Shown one piece after another: positions 1-16,800 of a stretch of 64,000 nt of DNA. Under the pieces are notes generated by a model. That model saw only the letters and a program-made list of their open reading frames with translations, was not told where the DNA came from and ran no database searches. A program made the position numbers and the translations under genes. Source of the stretch: Cucumis sativus (lineage: Eukaryota > Streptophyta > Magnoliopsida > Cucurbitales > Cucurbitaceae); assembly GCF_000004075.3 (NCBI RefSeq), contig NC_026659.2:25748272-25812271 (forward strand), written 5' to 3'. How positions within the stretch are numbered: the first letter of the stretch is position 1; the number at the start of each line of letters is the position of its first letter.

Positions 1-947
1 TATTCCTATATATATTCATATAGTTTGTATAGTTTACATTTTATTTGAATTTAATTTAATTAATAGTCACATGTTACGATGTGGACACATGGCGGTCATC
101 CAACGGTTGTATTAACGTAGACTCGTCAACTAATCCCACCGGCATTGGCGCCATCGACGTTGACTCTCCTCCACCACTTCACTTCATCATTTCGGGTCCA
201 AACTATCACATAAATCACAGCCCTTCATCCATCCAAATTATTCTCCAATCCATGGCTGTGATTAACTCAAACCTTTCTCATTCACACCATTGAAAGTTTT
301 TAGCACAATTGCAATCACACCCATCAAAATCACATCTTTCCCTTTTCGAATTTGGATAATTCCAAATTAAATTCCATTTTTTAAAATTTATTACTGCTTG
401 ACTCCCTCTTTAAATTTAAAACTTTGTATTCGAATTAATACGTATAATTACATGCTGATTATAGTATGTTGGAATTACGTGTAAATAATGATTAATTAAA
501 TTTTGCAAAGAGGCCAAAAGAAGGAAGACTTAGAAAATTAAAAAGTATAAGCTTTTTCCAACGTCATTTTCCCATTATCTTAAAAAAAATTATATACACA
601 TGTATGTCCATGGCTTGTAAATAAGAAAATGCCCAATTGGGTCATTTATTTATTTAATGTCATCGATTTCTTGTTGCCTCCATTATATATATTGGACTCT
701 CTTTAGCTACAAAACATTAATAATCCCATAAATTCTCAGATTTTCACTCTCAATTCAAAAGGTTTGTTCATCAATTCCCTTCTTTGCCTTGTTAATTTTT
801 GGATCCTCATCATAATTCTCTTGATTTTGCATGATTTCTCATCCTAACAAAAAACCATGAGCTGAAAATCATCCTTCACCGACGATCGATCTCTTTATTT
901 TTTTAAAAAAATTATTTTGAGGACTGATTTGAAATTATCAGGAAGAC
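1..947. other. Upstream region and leader of the carbonic anhydrase gene
   Basis: No gene is visible up to about 680. This is AT-rich upstream DNA with only short chance ORFs. A TATA-like TATATAT lies at 684-690, so transcription probably starts near 715-725. The leader then seems to hold an intron with a GT at 762 (after AAAAG) and an AG at 940-941, just six bases before the start codon at 948. The leader intron is inferred from splice-site appearance only. Confidence 0.5.
684..690 (+). promoter_or_regulatory. Candidate TATA box of the carbonic anhydrase gene
   Basis: TATATAT lies about 260 bp before the start codon. A leader of that length fits a start near 715-725 and the proposed leader intron. 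In DNA this AT-rich, TATA-like strings are common, so position is the main support. Confidence 0.4.
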
Positions 948-3900
948 ATGGCGCAAGAGTCCTACGAGGAAGCAATCGCCGGACTTTCAAAGCTTCTCAG
1001 GTACCGATCCATTTCCTTCTATATCCATCCCTTCAGTCCGCGTTAAATTGTATAAATCCGACCACCGGTATTAGCGCGGCGGGCGGCCCACCAAGTAGGA
1101 CGGACCCGAATTATATTGATTGTGTTTCCGTAACGGTTTCCGTTTTGAAATGTGTAGTGAGAAAGCTGATCTTCAGGATGCTGCCGCCGCAAAGATCCGG
1201 CAAATAACCGCTGAATTAGCCGGAAGCAGCGCGTGTTCAAATGGATTCGACCCGGTTGATAGAATCAAAACCGGGTTCACCCATTTCAAGAAATCCAAAT
1301 TCGAGTACGTTTAAGTTCCGTGCTTCCGTGCTTCAGTCCTTTGATTATTTTGCTTTCTGTCTCGAATATGCTTCCATTATAATCATGATTTGATAATGAA
1401 TCTGTTTGCCCTTATGTTATCACCATCCTGCTTATTGACGATAAATGGTAAAAGTAAAAAAAAAGGAATTAAAATTGCTTTTGGTGTTCCCCAGGACAAA
1501 TCCAGAGTTGTATGGTGCACTGGCGAAAGGGCAAAGCCCAAAGGTAAAGGAATTTTACAAAATGAGAAAGTTAGTATAGGGTATGATATAATTGATAAGG
1601 GAATGGAATAGATAAGATAGTTGAATGGGAAGAGAGAAAAGGCGAATAACAGATATACACGTGTAAATGTAGTTTTTGGTGTTTGCGTGTTCGGATTCCC
1701 GAGTTTGCCCTTCGCACATATTGAACTTTCAACCTGGGGAGGCCTTTATGGTTCGTAATATTGCCAACATGGTTCCACCATTTGACAAGGTTCCCTTCTC
1801 TCTCTCACTCTTTTGTTATCCATTTAATTAAATTATAATATAAAGTTTTAGAAGTTATTATTAATAATATGGTTTTGGTATTTGTAGACAAAATATTCAG
1901 GGGCTGGGGCTGCAATCGAATATGCAATATTGCATCTTAAGGTAAGAAAGGTTTTGTATATTATTATTATTATCATTATTATTGGAATATAGTGGTATTA
2001 AATATTTTAATTAATAATGACCTCCCCCATTTTATTGGAAATGTGTGGTTATGATTATTTAAATAAATGATGAATTGAATATGAAAATAGGTGGAGAATA
2101 TAGTGGTGATTGGACATAGTTGCTGTGGTGGCATTAAGGGTCTCATGTCCATTCCTGATGATGGGGCCATTTCCAGGCAAGTTCCTTTCTCTCTCTCTCT
2201 CTTTCATGTTTTTTTTTTCTCTAAAAATAATAATTTAGGGGTCAGGTAGTCTTTTATTTTGAAAAAAATATTTCATTAAAAAAAAAAAGAATTGGAGTAG
2301 TTGTCCCTCAAAATAATTTTTATTCTAAAAAGATATCGTCAAAAATTGAAAAGTGATAAAAATATTTAGACTTTATGGTAAAATCATGTTGGAGAGAATT
2401 TTGTCTTTTTATAAATTTTTGAAAAGAAAATTGTAAATTTAAAAATATTTATAATATATTGCACAATTTCTAGATTTACAAACATTGATAACCGATGTAT
2501 TTTTATCAGTTATATTAATAAATAGCAACACAAATATTAATTTATGATGATAAAATCTAAGATTTTGCTATAATTTATAAATATTTTAATTTATTTTATT
2601 ATTTTTAAAAATATTTAGTTAAAATTACATTTGAAAATGTTATTTATTGTCAAAAAAAAATCAACTTGGGTATTAAATTAAATTTAAGTTATTTAGATAA
2701 AGTTTCATAGTAATTTTGAATGTAATAAAGATAATTTACCATTTTCAAAATCCCCCAACATATTTTATTTTTACGTATAGCAAACCCTAAAATTATATAT
2801 TTATGGTTTTCTTTAGATAAACTTAGATCGGTTACTTTTTAAAAATTTCAATATGTAAAGGTTCATAAACCTTTTTTATATCGTGAAACCAAATAGGATA
2901 ATAACCTAAACTTATAACTTAAGGAACAAGACAAACTTAATTAAGTTAAAGTTATCGAAAAGAGTAAATTTATTTTGACCCACTTGTAATACAGAATGCA
3001 CATATTAAATAAATAAAAGTTAGGTGGGAAGTAGGGTTAGATGAGTTCTTCCAATGTGAAGTTTGGTAAAATAAATAATTAAGAACAGTGGGTTGTGGGT
3101 TTAGGGTTTAGGGTTGGCTTTTAATGGAGTAACTGAATGACATAGGAATGAATACACTCTTTCTCAATGAAAATCTCTTCAACCTTTCCACTCTGGTGGT
3201 ACCATATTCTTGGAGGAACCAAATTTTATAAATTGCAATTTATTGTTTAGTGCAGATTGATAAGTACAATTCCTTTACTTCCCACCTTTTGTCTTTTACT
3301 TTACAGATCACTCTTTTTCTTTTTGGCCCTAAAAGAGTCATTTATAACTACTTTTCTTTGCAACTTTGTGGGGATTTCTCCATTATAAAACCCACTTTTT
3401 GTTTCTGTTTTTTTTTAACCTATATATCAGCCTGGATAAGAGAAGTCCATTTTACCGCTTGTTGATTCCAAGTGGAAGATGTGTCTTGGGATTTGCCTTA
3501 TTAAAGCAAAAGTAACATAATTCCTTCAACTTACAGTGATTTCATTGAGAATTGGGTGAAAATTTGCACACCTGCCAAAAACAAGACCCAATCAGATTGC
3601 ACAGATTTGAGTTTTGAGGACAAATGCACAAACTGCGAAAAGGTAATTTATATACAAAACCGATAAATTTTGATAGTCCCTTCATTTATTGTACTCTCGT
3701 GGTGCTAAATTTTTGTCCTACAGAAGAACCATGTGAATTCTAGAAGTTTGTTCTCTCTCTTTATATATATATATTTTTTTGTATGACTCCTTGTAATAAT
3801 AAACATTAATGTATAATTTGCAGGAGGCTGTGAATGTTTCACTTGGAAACTTACTGTCATATCCTTTTGTAAGAGAAGCTGTGGTCAACAAGCGACTGTT

Positions 3901-3988
3901 CATAAGGGGTGCACATTACAACTTTGTGTCTGGAGCTTTTGAGCTTTGGAATCTTGACTTTAATATTTCACCTTCTCTAGCTGTTTGA
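948..3988 (+). CDS. BCA: beta-carbonic anhydrase, probably cytosolic
   Basis: Eight coding exons rebuild a 258-residue protein: 948-1000, 1158-1304, 1495-1543, 1673-1789, 1888-1941, 2091-2176, 3537-3642 and 3824-3988. The product interconverts CO2 and bicarbonate. The beta-class metal site is complete: CSDSR places Cys89, Asp91 and Arg93, and GHSCCGG supplies His149 and Cys152 as the other zinc ligands. The start MAQESYEEA is like the short forms of plant beta-CA and has no obvious transit peptide, so a cytosolic enzyme of the Arabidopsis BCA3/BCA4 kind is likely; plastid isoforms from another promoter cannot be excluded. The donor of intron 6 reads AG|GCAAGT, so this 1.36-kb intron seems to be GC-AG. 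It is the largest intron and holds a short telomere-like motif. The gene converges on AOR, 0.5 kb downstream. Confidence 0.95.
3095..3113 (+). repeat. Short telomere-like TTTAGGG repeats in an intron
   Basis: About two and a half copies of the plant telomere unit TTTAGGG stand in tandem inside the long intron 6 of the carbonic anhydrase gene. The run is too short to be a telomere remnant with certainty. Short interstitial copies are common near plant genes. Confidence 0.6.
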
Positions 3989-4482
3989 AAGTACACCATA
4001 CAATACCTCATCACCGACGACAATAATCAAACTCGGCCGATTGGTTATTTTTGAGTTTCCTTCCCTTTCTTCTGCTATATACTGTATTCTGCTACTGTAA
4101 TTTGATCTGAGGCTCTCATGAAGAAGCACTTATTTATACTTGCAAGGATGAACTGCTTTACTTGTATCTTCCCCTCCAATAAGAGTTTTTGTTTTCTTTT
4201 TTCTTTCACTTCTCTTGTACTGTTGGAAATGTTTCCTGTAATTCCCATCACTTTTGTAATGTTATAAATAATAAGTATAATGAAATGTCTTGCTTCATTC
4301 TCTTTTGGAAGCACTAGCTGAGATTAAGCCCATTGAATTTCATTCTATACTCATTTAACAATAGAAAGAAGTGAAGACAATAATGAAATCCTTTAGATAC
4401 TTCTAAAAGTTACATAGCCATTGCAGAGTAGAACAAGATTGGGAAAGGTTTCTCACAGATTATATTCCACAGATTAATGCCT
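3989..4482. other. Gap between two convergent genes (3' untranslated regions)
   Basis: Roughly 490 bp separate the stop codon of the carbonic anhydrase gene from that of AOR, which is read from the other strand. Both 3' untranslated regions must fit here, so they may nearly touch or overlap. No other gene is visible. Confidence 0.6.
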
Positions 4483-9446
<4,964 letters not shown>

Positions 9447-12095
9447 ATGGATCTTCTCCAGTCATACACAGATCAAAACGACGATGACGGAAGCCCTAAA
9501 CAGCTTACATCTTCACCAGAAGCGTCTCCGCCTCGCCTTCTTCCCTCCAAAACCTCGGCGCCTAAGGTTGATGATACAATGTTAGCCCTCACGGTGGCTA
9601 ATGCCAACCAAACCCTTTCGAAGCCGATAGACCCAACTCAGCATCTTGTTGCGTTCAACCCCACTTACGATCAACTATGGGCGCCCATTTATGGCCCATC
9701 TCATCCCTATGCCAAGGATGGAATTGCACAGGGAATGCGGAACCACAAGCTAGGGTTTGTGGAGAATGCGTCCATTGAGCCATTTGTTTTCGATGAGCAG
9801 TACAATACGTTCCATAAATACGGATATGCTGCTGACCCATCAGCTTCTGCTGGAAACAATTACATTGGGGATATGGAGGCTTTGGAGAAGAATGATGCCA
9901 TTTCCGTGTATAACATTCCACAGCATGAGCAAAAGAAGCGAAAGATTGAGAAAAAGAAAGAAATGAGTGAGAATGAAGATATGGAAGAGGAGGTGAACCC
10001 GGCTGAAGTTGATAATCCAGCTTCTGATGTTTGGTTGATGAAGAATAGGAAGAGTCCATGGTCTGGAAAGAAGGAAGGTCTGCAAACCGAGCTAACTGAA
10101 GAGCAGAAGAAATATGCAGAAGAGTATGCAAAGAAGAAAGGTGAAGAGAAAGGTGGTGAGAAGGGAGAAGTTACATCAGATAAGAGTACTTTTCATGGTA
10201 AAGAGGAGAGGGACTACCAGGGTAGATCTTGGATTGCACCACCAAAGGATGCCAAGGCCACGAATGATCATTGTTATATACCAAAAAGATTGGTGCATAC
10301 ATGGAGTGGGCACACAAAGGGTGTATCTGCTATTAGATTCTTCCCTAAACATGGCCATTTAATTCTTTCAGCTGGTATGGACACCAAAGTGAAGATATGG
10401 GATGTGTTCAATTCTGGTAAATGTATGAGAACCTACATGGGTCACTCTCAAGCGGTTCGGGACATTTCATTTTGTAATGATGGATCTAAGTTTCTGACCG
10501 CCGGATATGATAAAAAGATCAAGTATTGGGATACAGAAACAGGGCAAGTGATATCAACCTTCTCTACCGGGAAAATTCCTTATGTAGTTAAGCTTAATCC
10601 TGATGATGATAAGCAGAATATCTTGCTGGCAGGGATGAGTGATAAGAAAATCGTTCAATGGGATATGAACACAGGACAGATTACACAGGAGTATGATCAA
10701 CATTTAGGAGCAGTGAATACCATTACATTTGTAGACAATAATAGGAGGTTTGTTACATCGAGCGATGACAAGTCTCTCCGTGTTTGGGAATTTGGAATTC
10801 CTGTTGTTATTAAGTATATCAGTGAGCCTCACATGCATTCCATGCCCTCTATTTCTGTACATCCCAATACGAATTGGCTTGCAGCACAGAGTTTAGACAA
10901 TCAAATTCTTATTTATAGCACTAGGGAGAGATTTCAGCTAAACAAGAAGAAGAGGTTTGCTGGGCACATTGTGGCAGGATATGCTTGTCAGGTTAATTTT
11001 TCTCCAGATGGACGTTTTGTCATGTCTGGTGATGGTGAGGGTAAATGCTGGTTTTGGGACTGGAAAACCTGCAAGGTATTCAGAACTCTAAAGTGTCACG
11101 AGGGTGTATGCATTGGGTGTGAGTGGCATCCATTGGAGCAAAGTAAAGTAGCAACATGCGGATGGGATGGACTGATAAAGTATTGGTAAGTAAATCCCTT
11201 TACCTTGGTCTGATACTTTTTTATATTTTGCTTTAAACATTTAATAGGCCATGCTAATTCATGTTTCTTTTACCCTTCAGCATGGTATATTTCTTTTAGA
11301 GATAGTTCTGCAGTGAGGGTCAACTATCTCGGGGTTTTGTTGATTATGTGGTGTTCTTTATGACTCTTTGTATGTATTAGTATCTGGATGCAACTTTGGT
11401 TATCTTCTTGCATGTTACATCTTGTTAATTAGACTGTGACCCAAAACGACTGGCTTAAAGATTTCAGCTATTTTCTGTTGTTTATATGAACCCTTAGCCG
11501 TCATAGTAAATATGAATTATGCTTTGGAGGTTGCTGACAGCCTACGTTTTCCTGTTAGCGAATTCATTGTTCATAGTAACTGTTGATGATTTCACATTGT
11601 GGCGAAAGCCTTCATGCCTTGTTGGTATTGCAATAGCGGGAACCTAACGATGTTTCTTCCTTTGTGGGCTTGAGTATTGACCATAACCGGCTTTGCCAAT
11701 ATCTTTTAGTTAGTCATTACAATTGTGTTCTTGTGCACTAAAATTCATTCTGTTATTTCACATGTGAGTCTGTGTAGCTGAAGGTAAGGGATCATTCTGG
11801 TTGGTTTTCTTAATCGGTTTAAATATCCATGGCCATTACTATATATAATCTATTTGTAATGCATCAGCCTCTGCACTCTTTGTCATGTGGTATGCAATCG
11901 GTCCTCATTGTAATGTTGATGACGAACAATGCATCTTTACTATTTGATTTTGACACGTGGTGTTTGAATGAGACTTTTGGTTTGAAGAACTTCATCTTTT
12001 GGGGATGAGATTAGTTGTGTGGATTGATCTTTTTTCTGCTCTCGCTATTTTATACTGCAGAAAATTAAATTTTGTTTGTGGATTGCAGGGACTAG
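9447..12095 (+). CDS. PRP17: pre-mRNA-processing factor 17 (CDC40/PRP17), WD40 protein
   Basis: Exon 1 (9447-11185) encodes all but the last residue. The second coding exon (12089-12095) completes a Trp codon and adds Asp and the stop, giving 581 residues ending GLIKYWD. PRP17 acts in the second catalytic step of pre-mRNA splicing, in the nucleus. The N-terminal half has a conserved segment ([14 protein letters not shown]) and a charged Lys/Glu-rich stretch at about 165-240. A seven-bladed WD40 propeller starts near residue 283 ([16 protein letters not shown]) and runs to the end, with repeated WD-type ends such as VKIWDV, IKYWDT and LRVWEF. Without the splice, reading stops after KYW, one residue short. 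The 0.9-kb last intron holds no ORF of note. Confidence 0.95.
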
Positions 12096-13806
12096 ATTTA
12101 AGGCTGAGATCATCTTTGGAAGCCACAAGAACAAGGAAATTTCTGGGTGAAAATCTGCCCTTAAAGAATGAGTGTATCTTAACTTGAATTTTGTGTTAGA
12201 TCAAATCACCTTAGTTTAGTTATCCCAATGACATTGTACTGTTAGCTTCTTACATTTTTGTATACTGAATTAATACAACATTACTTCGTTCAACTTTATG
12301 GTGTAGTTCATTTTCCCTCACCTGTTTTGGATTTGTGTAAAACCGTTACTCACTAAAAAGGAAAAAAAGAAAACAAGTTTGATTTGATTTGTGTAAAGCA
12401 TTTTGAGAATTATAGATTTGAGGTTTGATTTTGTGTGGAAACACTATTAAAGTTTTGTTGAATTTAAAAAAAAAATCACTTCAAATTAATTTCAAGCCAT
12501 TAATACAACGAACTGATTTTGTAACTTATTGTTATAATTAACTGCAGTTCTTATAAATCAAAGACTTGTATGAGTGAACTTTTAACTCACTTTTTAAAAA
12601 AATTATTTCATTTTAATGTACTTTTTGAAAATGGATAGTGAGAAAATCAATAAATTTTGTGCTTGAATAACTTCAAATACATCATTTTCAATATTTGAAT
12701 GTAGATTACGTTTACTCATTCCATAATGAATCAAAGCTAATATGAAAACATACATCGAACCCATAGCTAAAACCATAATCTCAATAATCTGATTGCAGAT
12801 GAATTCTATGAATTCTGACTCAATAATCTACATGAATAATCTCACAAATTTGAAAGATACATAAAGAAACACCCTTGTGTTCTCCAGGTATATATGAAAA
12901 GTCAAGGAGGCAGGCTGTTCTCCCCAAATATACAAACCTTACCTCAAACAAAGGAATAGACATTACTCATGCCATACCTAAATCCTATTTAACTTGTAAT
13001 CACATAACTCCACAGCTCATCTGTCTGAAGCTACTGATACGATCGGAAGCAGTAATTTTCTTCTGTAGGCCACAAAGTTGGCACTACTGAGGGTGTTTGT
13101 GAAAGAATCAAATGCCATCAATAGGTAAAACACACAAACATGGAAACTCAAAGCATGTTTTTGTTTTGAGAATTATTTTGGAATAGTTAAAATCACTTTA
13201 AAATACAAATTTAATCATTCAAGATGTTTTTTAGAAGTATAAAATCAAACATTAAATTGTCTTTGAACGATTAATGAGTGATTTTAAACACGAGAAATTA
13301 TTTTAACCCTTTCATAAGGTCAACGACAAAGGTTGTGTACACTCCATTTAACCAACAGCACTTTTTACTGGATAAAAATATGTTTAACAGGCATATCATC
13401 CAAGAAGGCTAGGACTGGGAGCAGTCTAACTAACTAACAATAGAAACACAGCTATCCTATGGACAGATTTACTCCAAGTCCACTAAAAGCCTAACCTTTG
13501 GGTTTGTTTCTTAAGTCCTTAGAAATCAAATCTAGTGATGAGCTTTTTTTAGCTCGTCTAATTTGATTTCTTAGTGTTATGATGTGACCCTAACAACCCA
13601 CCATGTAATTTCAACTTATTGCAGACACTTGTGAGGCTTTACATTTCTGAATTTGTTGAAAAAAAATCATACCTAAAATCGGTTGGTCGATAGGATGAGA
13701 ACAGAGTGATTTCTTTAACTTCAATCGCCAAGGACAATAGAGGATAGCATAGCCCGCCCAATCCCAAGTGAACTATTACTTGAACCATACAAAAAAACCT
13801 GCCAAT
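12096..13806. other. Convergent gap between PRP17 and the SUMO protease gene
   Basis: The first 200 bases are probably the PRP17 3' untranslated region, and the last few hundred that of the protease gene. The rest is AT-rich DNA in which I see no gene. Confidence 0.5.
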
Positions 13807-16800
13807 TCATTGTTTTGGAGTGTGGTCGGAGGAAGAGCTCCCCACAGGATCTGCCAGACATCGCCTTTTCTCATTTTGGAACTCTACTTTAAGCAAACAT
13901 CTTATCTTCGTCCTCAAGCTTGAAGCTTCTTGGGGTTTAAACCACCGCTTGCCAAACTGAGAAATTCATGAGCAAAACACCACGTCAAGTCAGGATACAT
14001 ATAATAAGATAAAATCAATTCACAGTTATAGTTACCATATCTAAGTCCTTCCTTTTTAGCCTATCAGGAGCCTCTTCGATGAAGCGCTCTATGAAGTATA
14101 GAACGAAGAGACCACAGTCACAATCGTTCTTTTGCTGAGGAACCTGGTGGTGGGCAATCATTAAATGAAAAGGCAAAATTCCAAATCTACGATACAATAA
14201 ACTTGATTCTAAATTGCTGAGTTCATGAAGAAAAGTTTAAGAGCTAGTGATTTTAACATCTAGTAGAGTTTCTTACACAGTTACACTTCCAATTTTTAGC
14301 AACATCATTTTGGGTTGTAAATGACTTACTGATCCATTGTTCAATCGAAACATTTTTCTTTAGCATGAAAGAAACTTCTAATTCATATATGAAAAGGTGT
14401 TCAATAAAACATTTGACTACTATTTTCTGTGGATTCTCCTTCAATTTCTGGTTCCCATAGGTCTACATGATACGCGTAGAACATTAATAAAACTGGATAA
14501 TTTCTACCATCTGCAAGTTTACAAAATACACCGAAAATGTATCTAATGAGAGTAAGAAGGCTACCTCGATTATTTTCTCTTCAATTCTTCGAGAGATGTT
14601 TTTCCATATTTTATGTGGCAATGGAAGATCTGAACCAGCAACTTCTCGATCCAAGTAGCACCATTCCTCTTTTACAAAACTACAGATAACCATTTATGAA
14701 ATTAGAACTTATTGTTTTCTGAAGAACGTCATATCAGTATATTTAAAAGAAGCAATTGTTGTAGAAAGAAAAAAAGGTAATTGTTGTCATTAAGGGACTG
14801 ACATGCCTCTTAATGTTATCAAAAATCGATCTGCTAGAGTGTAGTCTCAGTGAATCCAAATGAAGTATAATGGGTCTCGATTCATCTTCCTTCTGTGGAA
14901 AACATATAATCACCAAACTCCAGTGGAGACTGAACACATTCGAAACCAAAATAAATAGCACAATCAACCATCAACATGATGATATTCTTCTAAGAATAAC
15001 TTGCACGATAGAAGCTTACTCCTCATGGATTGGAATCAGTATATATGCTTTCTGAAATATATTAACGCCTTTCCACCACCTTCTGAACTTGACAAAAAAA
15101 TTATCTCTGTCCTTCCCCTTAACATGTCAAAACATTCAACGTCAAGAAAAACTTGCAGGAAGAAATACTTTAGTACAGCAAAACTATACGAAGTATATGA
15201 GATTATGCACTTGCGCAAATGGTAATGCATGCTGAAAAAACAAAGAAACCAAAAACTTTTTGTTGACGCATGGTATCGAATACTTCTGAACTTGAATTAT
15301 GCCATTGGAAGGAAAAAAAATCAAGGTCAAGCTAGTTGCTAGACTATCGTAGCTTTAATACCATCTAATGATATTCGGAATAAGGAACGAGATAGTGATC
15401 AATTGATCATAAAACTTCTAGATTGATATTGATGATCAGAAGGACAGTGGTATATATAGCCAACTGTGAACAGAAAAGTATACATAACAGCTAAATAGCA
15501 ACTTCATAGGAGTATTGAAACACCTTCGAGAACGGCATATACCTTGTTTGACACAGCCTCCTTTAGCTTTTCATAAAAATAGGTATTGAAAAAGTGATAA
15601 TTGCATGTCACCTTATTTGCTGAAAGTGCTCGTTGTTGTAAATACCTGCGTAAGAAGAAAAGTTGCACAAGGAACACAAAAAAAAACCCATCAATACCTA
15701 GAATTTCAACTCAAAATTTGGGGGAGAGGGGGGCAGATGGGAAATGAAATCCTGCATATATAACAAGCAAATAAAAAATTCATCAACATTTGAAAGGCTA
15801 CAAACGGTCAACTTTCTACAGTAATAATAATTAACTATTATTATTATTATAAGCCCTCCCAGCTAAGCTACAATCAAATATTGAAACAAAACTTACAGAA
15901 AGCTTCCGAATAAATATTGACTGAATAATTTGAATAGAACAACTTGATCATTGTTATGCAAGCATAATAAAGTAATCATATAGCTAACTGAAACACAGAT
16001 CTTCAGTCCAGCCTCCACTGATCCACTGTATATAACATCACAGTCCTATCAATAGACCTTTCAGATGAGTGAGGAAACAGGATAAGAACTTTCTAAGCCT
16101 TGCCGCCACACCCCCCCCCCCCCCAAAAAAAAAAAAAGAAAAAAAACCCTAAACAAAACTAAAATTTAAATCATTTGGCATCCCAAGAAAAGGTGTATTC
16201 CATACTAAAATTTCAAAATAGGACAAGAAGACAATTGAAAACAAAAAATCAAAGTCACACCGCTAGAGAGAGGGACCAACCCTTTTAAACATAGAAAACA
16301 GTTTAGGCTCCAGCCAAAACAACAAAAACATTTTTTAAAAAGAAAAAGAAACTAACCCACGATTTTTTTGTAGTAACAGTGTATCATGCCATATCAAAAG
16401 GCCATAGAGGACAAGAAAACATTTTGGAGTACAATGAGTCACATCAAGTACATCTGATCTAATTGCTTCCATAAGTCCAAATAGTGCTTTACTAACCGAA
16501 TATAAAAGTTCATGATCGTTGATGTCAAATAACCCTCTGGATCAAGACATTTAATGTCCTCAAAACAAATTTCAACGGATTCTGGATCATCCCTGTCAAC
16601 AGTTAGCAGAATATATAATAATGATAATAGTACAAAAACACTTTTACAGAGAATCACAGATTCAAAGAGAAGATACTTGAGCATTAATAATACGGAGAAG
16701 TGTTGTATACCTCGACGGGTAGTAAATTTTGGCCTCTTTCATGCTGAAAAGTTTCAACAAAACGTAAACCAAAGCTTGAATTCAAAAGTTATCCAAGTGA

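Noticed and set aside
831-865. Two small upstream ORFs (ATG at 831 and at 857, the second overlapping the stop of the first) before the carbonic anhydrase start
   Set aside because: They fall inside the likely leader intron 762-941 and would be removed from the mRNA.
9655-10131. Minus-strand frame of 158 codons
   Set aside because: It is antisense to the PRP17 N-terminal coding region.
14801-14806. GT donor after AAGAGGCAT in the SUMO protease exon
   Set aside because: Using it puts the next exon out of frame; the GC donor three bases upstream restores the family sequence.
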